Source: CAJPNN01 sp041844735
GTDB lineage: Bacteria > Bacillota > Clostridia > Peptostreptococcales > Anaerovoracaceae
Assembly (NCBI GenBank): GCA_041844735.1
Contig: JBGZBP010000026.1
Span: forward strand, 1-20,398
Reading direction: 5' to 3'
DNA: 20,398 nt
Part shown: in pieces, positions 1 through 5,935 of the stretch
Layout: each line of letters opens with the position of its first letter
How positions within the stretch are numbered: the stretch's first letter is position 1
Translations under genes and position numbers: made by a program
The notes under the pieces: generated by a model
What the model saw: only the letters and a program-made list of their open reading frames with translations
What the model was told of the DNA's origin: nothing
Databases searched by the model: none

Positions 1-42
1 GTAGAGATGTAATAAGTGAGAAAAAATGGTGATGGAGATACT

Positions 43-762
43 ATGGAAAGAGTAAAAGAACTATTAAATAAAAATAATGTTCCATGTGGAACATCGGAAA
101 TAAAAAAGATAGAACAATATATGGATAACATATTGGAATATAATAAACATATCAATTTGACAGCAATCAAAGAGAGAAAAGAGTTTGTAGAAAAACATAT
201 ATTAGACTCTCTCATGATAGCGAAATCTGAGACTTTCAAAAAAGGAGAGAGGATAGTAGATGTGGGAACGGGAGCAGGGTTTCCAGGTGTAATTCTCGCA
301 ATATGCTTCCCTAACAAGAGTTTTGTGCTTATGGATTCTGTTAAAAAGAAGTTGGATATTATAGAAATTTTATCTGAAAAACTTGATATAAATAATGTAA
401 GGTGTGTACACATAAGAGCGGAAGATATGGGGCATATGGATGAATATAGGGAGAGCTTTGACATTTGTGTTTCAAGGGCAGTTGCGAACATGTCAACATT
501 GTCGGAGTACTGCATCCCGCTTGTCAGAGTAGGTGGATATTTTGTTCCATATAAAACATTGGCAGCAAAGGATGAGATAGAAGATGCAAGATATGCAATA
601 AAAATATTAGGCGGGAATCCGGATATTTCTTTAAACATAATAAAAAATGATGGTGAGCTGAATCATACTTTGATAGAAATAGAAAAGATTAAAGAGACTC
701 CTAAGGTATATCCAAGATTAAAAAATTTGCCACGAAAAGAACCACTGAGAGAAAGGAGTTGA
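43..762 (+). CDS. rsmG: 16S rRNA (guanine-N7)-methyltransferase RsmG
   Basis: RsmG (GidB) uses S-adenosylmethionine to methylate N7 of a guanine in the 530 loop of 16S rRNA. The SAM-binding glycine-rich motif VDVGTGAGFPG is clear about 70 residues in, and the N-terminal NxxxNLTAI and HILDS segments are typical of the family. An in-frame GTG at 16 exists, but the ATG at 43 has GGAG at 34-37 five bases upstream and gives 239 residues, the usual family length. It leads the cluster running into the GNAT gene and parAB; in Firmicutes rsmG normally lies between mnmG and the par genes, so mnmG probably lies just upstream of the window. A parS-like site lies within its first codons. Confidence 0.96.
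   Translation: MERVKELLNKNNVPCGTSEIKKIEQYMDNILEYNKHINLTAIKERKEFVEKHILDSLMIAKSETFKKGERIVDVGTGAGFPGVILAICFPNKSFVLMDSVKKKLDIIEILSEKLDINNVRCVHIRAEDMGHMDEYRESFDICVSRAVANMSTLSEYCIPLVRVGGYFVPYKTLAAKDEIEDARYAIKILGGNPDISLNIIKNDGELNHTLIEIEKIKETPKVYPRLKNLPRKEPLRERS
78..93. promoter_or_regulatory. candidate parS (ParB loading) site inside rsmG
   Basis: The 16-mer TGTTCCATGTGGAACA is a palindrome apart from one base pair next to the centre, and matches the known parS sequence TGTTTCACGTGAAACA at 13 of 16 positions. Two of the three differences (positions 5 and 12) are symmetric, giving the CC/GG form. It lies about 2.1 kb from parB, and parS sites near parAB are usual in Firmicutes. ParB binding is inferred, not shown. 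Confidence 0.6.
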
Positions 763-768
763 GCCACT

Positions 769-1272
769 ATGGAAATAGAACTTATAAAATGGACAAAGGA
801 AAATTATGCTGAGCTTGCCGGAATATGCAACAGGGCAAACAGGGAGTATTTGAGCAATCGATTACCCAATCCTTATACGCAGGAAGATGCACTTTGGTGG
901 ATCAACATGGTGAGCGAGCGTGAAGGAAAAGAGGGAATATATAGAGGGATTTCTGTAGATGGCGAAATAATAGGCAATATATCCATAGAGAGAAAAGAAG
1001 ATGTCTATAGCCGTGATGCTGAAATAGGATATCTCCTGGTTGATGATAAAAAGAACTTGGGAATAATGAGTGAAGCTGTTAGAAAGATTTGTATTATCGG
1101 AGCAAAAGAAATGGATATAATAAGAATAACAGGGCTTGTTTACAAGCCAAATATTGCTTCTATAAGAGTGCTTGAAAAAAACGGGTTTAAGCTTGAAGGA
1201 ACTATCGAGAAGGGCGTGGTAAAGGATAATAATATATATGATCTATGTATATATGGAAAAATTTTAATATAA
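769..1272 (+). CDS. GNAT-family N-acetyltransferase (RimJ/RimL-like)
   Basis: This 167-residue single-domain protein has the GNAT fold signature in its second half: a strand ending GYLLVDD, an acetyl-CoA loop and helix of variant sequence (KKNLGIMSEAVRK), and the late motif NIASIRVLEKNGFKLEG seen in RimJ/RimL-type enzymes that acetylate protein N termini or small molecules. The substrate cannot be told from sequence. AGGAG at 754-758, inside the end of rsmG, serves the ATG, and the six-base gap to rsmG implies co-transcription. It is not a standard member of the rsmG-parAB neighbourhood. Confidence 0.85.
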   Translation: MEIELIKWTKENYAELAGICNRANREYLSNRLPNPYTQEDALWWINMVSEREGKEGIYRGISVDGEIIGNISIERKEDVYSRDAEIGYLLVDDKKNLGIMSEAVRKICIIGAKEMDIIRITGLVYKPNIASIRVLEKNGFKLEGTIEKGVVKDNNIYDLCIYGKILI

Positions 1273-1293
1273 AAAGTTTAAGGTGGCGGCGCT

Positions 1294-1350
1294 ATGGATA
1301 GTAATAGCAATAATAAAGAGAATTTTGAAATAAACATGAAATATAGCTAG
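1294..1350 (+). CDS. possible 18-residue peptide upstream of parA
   Basis: A short reading frame, MDSNSNNKENFEINMKYS, begins at an ATG preceded by AAGGTGG (1280-1286) at a normal seven-base spacing. It is hydrophilic and rich in Asn, with no recognisable family. It could be a leader peptide, a small protein, the remnant of a lost gene (some relatives have noc here), or chance. The ribosome binding site is the only positive evidence. Confidence 0.25.
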   Translation: MDSNSNNKENFEINMKYS

Positions 1351-1370
1351 AGTAAAATAAAAATATATTA

Positions 1371-1376
1371 TATAAT
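1371..1376 (+). promoter_or_regulatory. candidate -10 element ahead of parA
   Basis: A perfect TATAAT lies in a very AT-rich stretch 70 bases before the parA TTG start. No good -35 hexamer sits 16-18 bases upstream (TAGAGT at 1348-1353 is poor), so this is only a possible secondary promoter that would let parAB be expressed apart from rsmG. Confidence 0.3.
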
Positions 1377-1445
1377 TATATGAAGCGAGCTGTAAACAAT
1401 GTGCTGAAAATGCACGAAAAAAAGCATAGTAAAAGGGGTGATAAT

Positions 1446-2219
1446 TTGAGAAAGGCAATAGCTATTTTTAATCAAAAAGGCGGTGTCGGAAAGACAACTA
1501 CCAATATAAATTTGGCAGCATGTCTGAGCTTGACCGGAAAGCGTGTGTTGGTGCTGGATATTGATCCGCAGGGGAATACGACAAGCGGGCTGGGTGTTTC
1601 AAAAAAGGGATTAAAGTACACCATGTATGAGATTCTTGTCGATGATAAGTTGGATCCCAGAAAAGCGATATTGAAAACGGGAATAAAGAACCTTGATATT
1701 ATTCCTGCGAGTGTTCAGTTGGCAGGTGCGGAAATTGAACTGGTGCAGCTCGAAGGAAGAGAAAAGAGATTAAAAAAAGCACTTAATAAAATAAAGGATG
1801 ATTATGATTATGTATTCATAGATTGTCCGCCATCACTAGGTCTATTGACGATAAACTCTCTGACGGCGGTCGACAGTGTTTTGATACCGATACAGTGCGA
1901 GTTTTATGCATTGGAAGGTGTAAGCCAGCTTATGAGTACAATAGAGCTTGTGCAAAAAAATTTGAATCCGAACCTGGAAATACAGGGAGTAATACTCAGC
2001 ATGTTTGATGGTAGAACGAACCTATCTATACAGGTCGTGGAAGAGGTAAAGAGATATTTTAGAGAAAAGGTATATAGCACGGTAATTCCGAGAAATGTAA
2101 GGCTTGCAGAGGCTCCGAGCTTCGGAATGCCGATTACGGAGTATGATCCCAGGTCAAAAGGGGCGGAGGCTTATATGGATTTTGCCGAGGAATTTCTTGA
2201 ACAGGAAGGTGAACTATAA
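1446..2219 (+). CDS. parA: chromosome-partitioning ATPase ParA (Soj)
   Basis: ParA/Soj is a Walker-type ATPase that binds DNA as an ATP dimer and works with ParB at parS in chromosome segregation and control of replication initiation. The deviant Walker A motif KGGVGKTT lies at residues 11-18, followed by LDIDPQGN and FIDCPPSLG, all diagnostic. The frame is open from an ATG at 1380, but homologues begin just before the Walker motif. The TTG at 1446 has AGGGGTG at 1434-1440 five bases upstream and gives 257 residues, close to Bacillus Soj. Its TAA shares one base with the ATG of parB (TAATG), so the two are translationally coupled. Confidence 0.96.
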   Translation: MRKAIAIFNQKGGVGKTTTNINLAACLSLTGKRVLVLDIDPQGNTTSGLGVSKKGLKYTMYEILVDDKLDPRKAILKTGIKNLDIIPASVQLAGAEIELVQLEGREKRLKKALNKIKDDYDYVFIDCPPSLGLLTINSLTAVDSVLIPIQCEFYALEGVSQLMSTIELVQKNLNPNLEIQGVILSMFDGRTNLSIQVVEEVKRYFREKVYSTVIPRNVRLAEAPSFGMPITEYDPRSKGAEAYMDFAEEFLEQEGEL

Positions 2220-3115
2220 TGGCGACTAATAGAAAAACCGGATTGGGGAGAGGATTTGACGAACTTTTCAGTGATACTGATAGAGTGAGGGAAGAAGTTA
2301 GAATAGAGCCTGAGAGGGGAGAACCCTCACAAGGGATTTCATATTTGGATATAAATGAAATTAAGCCGAATGCAACACAGCCGAGAAAGGTATTTGATGA
2401 AGAAAAAATTAGAGAATTATCCGATTCAATTCAAAAGCACGGCTTGATACAGCCTATCATGGTAAGACCTGCCAAGGTAGGATATGAGATAGTGGCAGGG
2501 GAGAGAAGATGGCGCGCTGCAAGACATGCAAATTTAAAGCAGATTCCGGCAATCATAAAAGAGCTGGATGAAGAGCAGAATATGTTTATCGCTTTGATAG
2601 AGAATATCCATCGAGAGAATCTGAACCCTATAGAAGAGGCAAGAGCATATGGAGAGATGGCTGAAAACTATCATATGACTCAGGAGCAGATATCTGAAAG
2701 TGTCGGAAAGAGCAGACCTTACATTACAAATGCGTTAAGACTTCTAAAATTGAGTCCTGTAGTTCAGGATTTCTTGATGATTAACAAGCTTACGCAGGGG
2801 CATGGTAAAGTTTTGGCAGGGATATCTGATGAAAATAAACAGATTAAACTTGCAAAAGAAGCAGTTTCAAAAGGTTTGAGCGTTAGAGATCTTGAAAAGA
2901 TTGCAGATGAAGAAAAGAAGCCCGGAGAAAAAAAGAAGGCACCTTTGAAAAAAAATAGAGAGATAGCAGCTGCAGAGGAAGAATTGAGAAACGCGTTGGG
3001 AACAAAGGTGACGATAAAGCAAGATGGGAAAAAAGGGATTATAGCCATAGAGTACTATTCAAGAGAGGAACTGGACAGGCTGTATGAACTTTTGACAGGT
3101 ATTGGAAATGAATAA
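2219..3115 (+). CDS. parB: chromosome-partitioning protein ParB (Spo0J)
   Basis: ParB is a CTP-dependent DNA clamp that loads at parS, spreads and recruits SMC/condensin. Visible features are the N-terminal ParA-contact segment (LGRGFDELF), the ParB/Srx domain with VAGERRWRAARHA (CTP-binding arginine motif) and ENIHRENLNPIEEA, then the central helix-turn-helix around QEQISESVGKSRPYITNALRLL and a lysine-rich linker to the C-terminal dimerisation domain. At 298 residues it is of normal length. AGGAAGGTG precedes the ATG. It overlaps parA by one base and aroQ by eight. No noc paralogue is present in the window. Confidence 0.96.
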   Translation: MATNRKTGLGRGFDELFSDTDRVREEVRIEPERGEPSQGISYLDINEIKPNATQPRKVFDEEKIRELSDSIQKHGLIQPIMVRPAKVGYEIVAGERRWRAARHANLKQIPAIIKELDEEQNMFIALIENIHRENLNPIEEARAYGEMAENYHMTQEQISESVGKSRPYITNALRLLKLSPVVQDFLMINKLTQGHGKVLAGISDENKQIKLAKEAVSKGLSVRDLEKIADEEKKPGEKKKAPLKKNREIAAAEEELRNALGTKVTIKQDGKKGIIAIEYYSREELDRLYELLTGIGNE

Positions 3116-3572
3116 AATTCATGTTATTAATGGGCCCAATTTAAATTTGCTTGGAGAGAGACCCGAAGGAGCATATGGCAGCCTGACCATGAAAGAGATT
3201 GAAGATCTTATCGGTGTAAAGGCGAGAGACCTTGGTGTAGAGGTAAGTTTTTTTCAAGATAATCACGAGGGGAACATAATAGATGAAATCCACAGGGTCA
3301 GGAAAGAAGCAGACGGTATTATTATAAATCCGGGAGCATATACTCATTATAGTTATGCTATACGTGATGCGTTGGAAATACTCAGAATACCCGTTATAGA
3401 AGTGCATTTGAGTGATATAGACAGCAGAGAAGACTTTCGCAAAATATCAGTAATAAAAGATGTTTGTGTGGATCAAGTCAAGGGGCTGGGAGTCAATTCA
3501 TATATAAAGGCAATGGAAATTTTATCAGAAATTTTCAGAAATGATGATGGAGGACAGTATGAACTTGCTTAA
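3108..3572 (+). CDS. aroQ: type II 3-dehydroquinate dehydratase
   Basis: AroQ catalyses the third step of the shikimate pathway, 3-dehydroquinate to 3-dehydroshikimate, as a dodecamer. The signature INGPNLNLLGERPEGAYG carries the active-site Arg18 and Tyr23; NPGAYTHYSYAIRDAL and VIEVHLSDIDSREDFR supply the other conserved positions, although the His often found before the SRE/ARE motif is Asp here. An in-frame TTG lies two codons earlier, but the ATG at 3108 gives MNKIHVINGPN, the typical start, and 154 residues. It overlaps the end of parB and the start of the next gene, so it is expressed with parAB; no other aro gene is nearby. Confidence 0.95.
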   Translation: MNKIHVINGPNLNLLGERPEGAYGSLTMKEIEDLIGVKARDLGVEVSFFQDNHEGNIIDEIHRVRKEADGIIINPGAYTHYSYAIRDALEILRIPVIEVHLSDIDSREDFRKISVIKDVCVDQVKGLGVNSYIKAMEILSEIFRNDDGGQYELA

Positions 3573-4659
3573 CAGTGACGAGTTCATGGGTGCCATAATA
3601 GAGAATATGGAAACCATGTTTAGAATAGTAGACGTAGATAACAATACTATTTATATGAACAAGAAAATGAAAGAGGTTTTTGGAAATCTGGTTGACTGTC
3701 CGTGCATGACCATAATGGACAGGACTGAGCCATGTGAGAATTGTGTAAGATGTCAGGCGCTTTTAAGCGGACTTAGCGAGGAAAAGACAGAAAAGCTGAA
3801 TGATAGAGTCTATAAAGTAATAGCAACACCGGCACATTTGGATAAAGAAGATAAATATTTTATAGAAATATTTCAAGATATTACAAAACAGCATGAGGTG
3901 GAAGGAAAACTTTTAGAGCATTACGATCGTTTGAGAGAAAGTGTAGAGTATGCAAAGAGGGTCCAATGCAGGATGCTGCCTGCACAGGGCGATTTTAACA
4001 ACATGGTGAATTTACAATATGCCTATTGCCCGTCCGAGGAGCTTGGAGGAGATATTTTCGATATAATCAAACTTTCTGAGGACAGCTGCCTTTTTTATGT
4101 TGCGGATGTATCGGGGCATGGGGTCAAAGTGGCACTTATGACAATGTTTATAAGGCAGACGTTGAGGGCCTTGGAGGGGAATGATGAGAGCCTGCATAAT
4201 ATCCTGAGATATATTGAAGAACAGCTGCAGGCGACAAACCCCGATAAAGAAGAATATATCACCATTTTAATTGGAAAATATAATAAATTTAAAAAGGAAC
4301 TGCAACTTATAAATGCAGGGCATAACTGTCCTGCCATGCTAAAGAAGAAAGACGGAAGCCTAAGTGAAGTATATCTTGCGGGACTGCCGGTTTCAAGTTG
4401 GTTTTCAAATATTGCTCACAAGCTGATATCCATAGACGTTAAAAAAGATGAAAAAGTAATTTTTTATACAGACGGGCTGGTAGAGGCACAAAATGCTGAA
4501 AAAGAAGAGCTTGGAGTAGAAGGCTTGAAAAAAATAATAACCGATTACGAAGATAACGAAGAAATGTCTAAGGCGGAATGGATATATGGTGAAGCGAAAG
4601 CATTTACCGGAGGAAATTTTGCAGATGACATAACAGTGTTGGAAATTAACTTCAAATAA
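3559..4659 (+). CDS. PAS-domain SpoIIE/RsbU-type PP2C phosphatase
   Basis: The N-terminal part (about residues 8-110) looks like a PAS sensor: a MFRIVDVDNNTIYMN opening and an IEIFQDITKQ end. A helical, probably coiled-coil linker (about 105-137) leads to a SpoIIE/RsbU-type PP2C domain. Metal-binding motifs are present: GGD with Asp165, DVSGHG with Asp183, AGHNCP, YTDGLVEA, and ADDIT with Asp356/357, so it should be catalytically active. Such enzymes dephosphorylate anti-sigma-factor antagonists, but no partner is nearby. The PAS region carries Cys47, 49, 59, 62 and 65. The ATG at 3559 has GGAGG at 3549-3553; two earlier in-frame ATGs at 3541-3546 lie upstream of that site. It overlaps aroQ by 14 bases. 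There are no membrane segments. Confidence 0.9.
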   Translation: MNLLNSDEFMGAIIENMETMFRIVDVDNNTIYMNKKMKEVFGNLVDCPCMTIMDRTEPCENCVRCQALLSGLSEEKTEKLNDRVYKVIATPAHLDKEDKYFIEIFQDITKQHEVEGKLLEHYDRLRESVEYAKRVQCRMLPAQGDFNNMVNLQYAYCPSEELGGDIFDIIKLSEDSCLFYVADVSGHGVKVALMTMFIRQTLRALEGNDESLHNILRYIEEQLQATNPDKEEYITILIGKYNKFKKELQLINAGHNCPAMLKKKDGSLSEVYLAGLPVSSWFSNIAHKLISIDVKKDEKVIFYTDGLVEAQNAEKEELGVEGLKKIITDYEDNEEMSKAEWIYGEAKAFTGGNFADDITVLEINFK

Positions 4660-4668
4660 AGTGATTAA

Positions 4669-4695
4669 AAAATATCAGAGATTCTCTGATATTTT
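4669..4695. terminator. bidirectional terminator between phosphatase and RNase HI genes
   Basis: A near-perfect 13-base inverted repeat, AAAATATCAGAGA and TCTCTGATATTTT around a single T, forms a hairpin bounded by A and T runs on both strands, so it can end transcription from either side. The RNase HI stop codon (4675-4677) lies within one arm, so the last residues of that protein are encoded by the hairpin. Confidence 0.8.
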
Positions 4696-5235
4696 GCTAT
4701 TTGCGGAATAAGCTCCGGTGGCAAGGGAGTCTGCGATATTGTTCATTTTTGTGATGTATAAAAAATCATCATAGTCAAACTCGGAACCGTTCCATTCTAT
4801 AAATTTTTTAAAGACCGTTTGAAGCTTAGAATCATCTGAATTCAAGTTGACATGCCCTTTTACTCTGAAAAATTCTACAGAGTGTTTTTCTACAAGTGAT
4901 AGCAATTCAACCCAAAGATCCTGATTTTCTACAGGGTCTCCCTTGGAATTTTTCCAACCGTTTTGTTTCCATTTAACATACCATTTATCTCGAAAGCAGT
5001 TTGCAAGGTAAGAACTGTCCGAAAAAACCCTTATTTCGAGATTATCTTTTTTCAATGCCTTTAGGGCTTCTATCAGTGCCTTCATCTCCATTCTATTGTT
5101 AGTGGTATTTTGCTCGTGACCTGACATCTCTTTTTGAAAATCTCCGTATTCCAAAACGGCACCCCAGCCGCCGATGTTGGTTTTTGACTGGTTTCCCGAA
5201 CATGCACCATCTGTATATATATTAACTTTAAGCAT
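4675..5235 (-). CDS. rnhA: ribonuclease HI, with insertion near the last catalytic residue
   Basis: RNase HI cleaves the RNA strand of RNA-DNA hybrids. The catalytic carboxylates are visible: Asp9 (YTDGACSGN), Glu50 (NNRMEM), Asp73 (VFSDSSY) and Asp169 (IADSLA), with the loop His128 in VKGHV. The protein is 186 residues against about 155 for Escherichia coli. The extra length is about 30 residues between His128 and Asp169, a distance of roughly 10 in E. coli RNase HI. There is no N-terminal hybrid-binding domain. GGAGG (plus-strand 5241-5245 region) precedes the ATG. It is a single-gene unit convergent with the par cluster. Confidence 0.93.
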   Translation of the reverse strand: MLKVNIYTDGACSGNQSKTNIGGWGAVLEYGDFQKEMSGHEQNTTNNRMEMKALIEALKALKKDNLEIRVFSDSSYLANCFRDKWYVKWKQNGWKNSKGDPVENQDLWVELLSLVEKHSVEFFRVKGHVNLNSDDSKLQTVFKKFIEWNGSEFDYDDFLYITKMNNIADSLATGAYSANSKISENL

Positions 5236-5250
5236 AAAAACCTCCTGAAA

Positions 5251-5286
5251 GCTGCTTGCGCCACATGCAGCAAATTTTTCAATTTG
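5251..5286 (-). other. small inverted repeats in the RNase HI 5' leader
   Basis: GCTGC (5251-5255) and GCAGC (5267-5271) can pair across an 11-base loop just upstream of the RNase HI ribosome binding site, and CAAATT/AATTTG (from 5271) forms a second small AT-rich hairpin. Either could affect translation; no known riboswitch was recognised. Confidence 0.25.
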
Positions 5287-5357
5287 AATATATAAAATGT
5301 CGCTCTAACACTAAATAATAACTAGTCACAATTGTAGTATATTTCTTTTTTCTTAAA

Positions 5358-5396
5358 TGTAAAAGTATTTTAAAACGAATGTAACACTATTGTAAC
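5358..5396 (+). promoter_or_regulatory. tandem WalR-box-like array (four half-sites, 11-bp steps)
   Basis: Half-sites begin at 5358 (TGTAAA), 5369 (TTTAAA), 5380 (TGTAAC) and 5391 (TGTAAC), each separated by exactly five bases. The last pair is a perfect match to the published WalR (YycF) consensus TGTWAH-N5-TGTWAH; the first pair has one mismatch. The array ends on the likely -35 region of an operon encoding WalKR-accessory homologues, suggesting regulation by a WalR protein encoded elsewhere. Confidence 0.65.
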
Positions 5397-5417
5397 ATAG
5401 ATAGTATAAAATAATAT
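5390..5417 (+). promoter_or_regulatory. candidate promoter of the wal-like operon
   Basis: TTGTAA (5390-5395), a 16-base spacer and TAATAT (5412-5417) form a plausible sigma-A promoter about 35 bases before the first start codon. The -35 hexamer overlaps the last WalR-like half-site, the geometry expected for an OmpR-family regulator acting at a weak -35. Nearby A/T hexamers make the exact -10 uncertain. Confidence 0.45.
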
Positions 5418-5452
5418 CAATCAGTTTATAAGACTCTAGGAGAAAGATAGTG

Positions 5453-5914
5453 ATGAATAACATAAAGAGGAGCATACCTGTCTTGTTGTTAGTGGTAGCT
5501 ATGATGGTGTCGACAATATCGGTATTTGGAGCATCGAATCCTAATATCAACATCATCAGTCCGAACCAAAAGACAAAGATAGAGGGGAACAGCTTTTTAA
5601 TATCAGTGAAAGTAACAGCACCTACAAAGATAGGCGTAGAAGTTTACGAGCAAAAAGGCGATAAGATGGTACTTCATGAGCCTGTGAAATATATGACTAC
5701 AGATAACAAACTCTCATACTTTACGAAGAGGGTTTCCGGAGTAAACCACGGATATTATTGTGTAATGGTCAGATCATACAATGCTAAAGGGAAAGCCGTT
5801 TATCAGGACAAGATAGTTTTTGAGGTTAAAGAAAAGAATGAAGTAAAAGCATTCAATGATAAGGCGGTCACTTCGGGAGTATTGCATAATTTGCTTAAAA
5901 CAATTTTGGACTAG
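5453..5914 (+). CDS. small secreted protein of unknown function, first gene of wal-like operon
   Basis: A basic N terminus (NNIKRS), a hydrophobic core (about residues 8-22) and a likely cleavage site after about residue 26-28 indicate a Sec signal peptide. No lipobox cysteine is at the cleavage site. The mature part (about 125 residues) alternates hydrophobic and polar residues with Gly and Tyr in a pattern suggesting one beta-sandwich, Ig-like domain (for example GVEVYEQKGDKM and GYYCVMVRSYN), followed by a charged tail. I do not recognise the family. It occupies the place where walR and walK stand in Bacillus. AGGAG at 5438-5442 lies 10 bases before this ATG and 7 before an in-frame GTG at 5450, so either start is possible. 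Confidence 0.75.
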   Translation: MNNIKRSIPVLLLVVAMMVSTISVFGASNPNINIISPNQKTKIEGNSFLISVKVTAPTKIGVEVYEQKGDKMVLHEPVKYMTTDNKLSYFTKRVSGVNHGYYCVMVRSYNAKGKAVYQDKIVFEVKEKNEVKAFNDKAVTSGVLHNLLKTILD

Positions 5915-5935
5915 GGATATGAAAGGATTGTCACG

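Noticed and set aside
1..42. Tail of an upstream gene (possibly mnmG), or a GTG start of rsmG at 16
   Set aside because: More than one frame closes within the first 32 bases and the visible residues are too few to identify mnmG; the GTG start lacks the ribosome binding site and length fit of the ATG at 43.
543..558. A second parS-like 16-mer in rsmG, TGTTCCATATAAAACA
   Set aside because: It matches parS at only 12 of 16 positions and lacks the central CGTG bases that ParB needs; in AT-rich DNA this is weak evidence.
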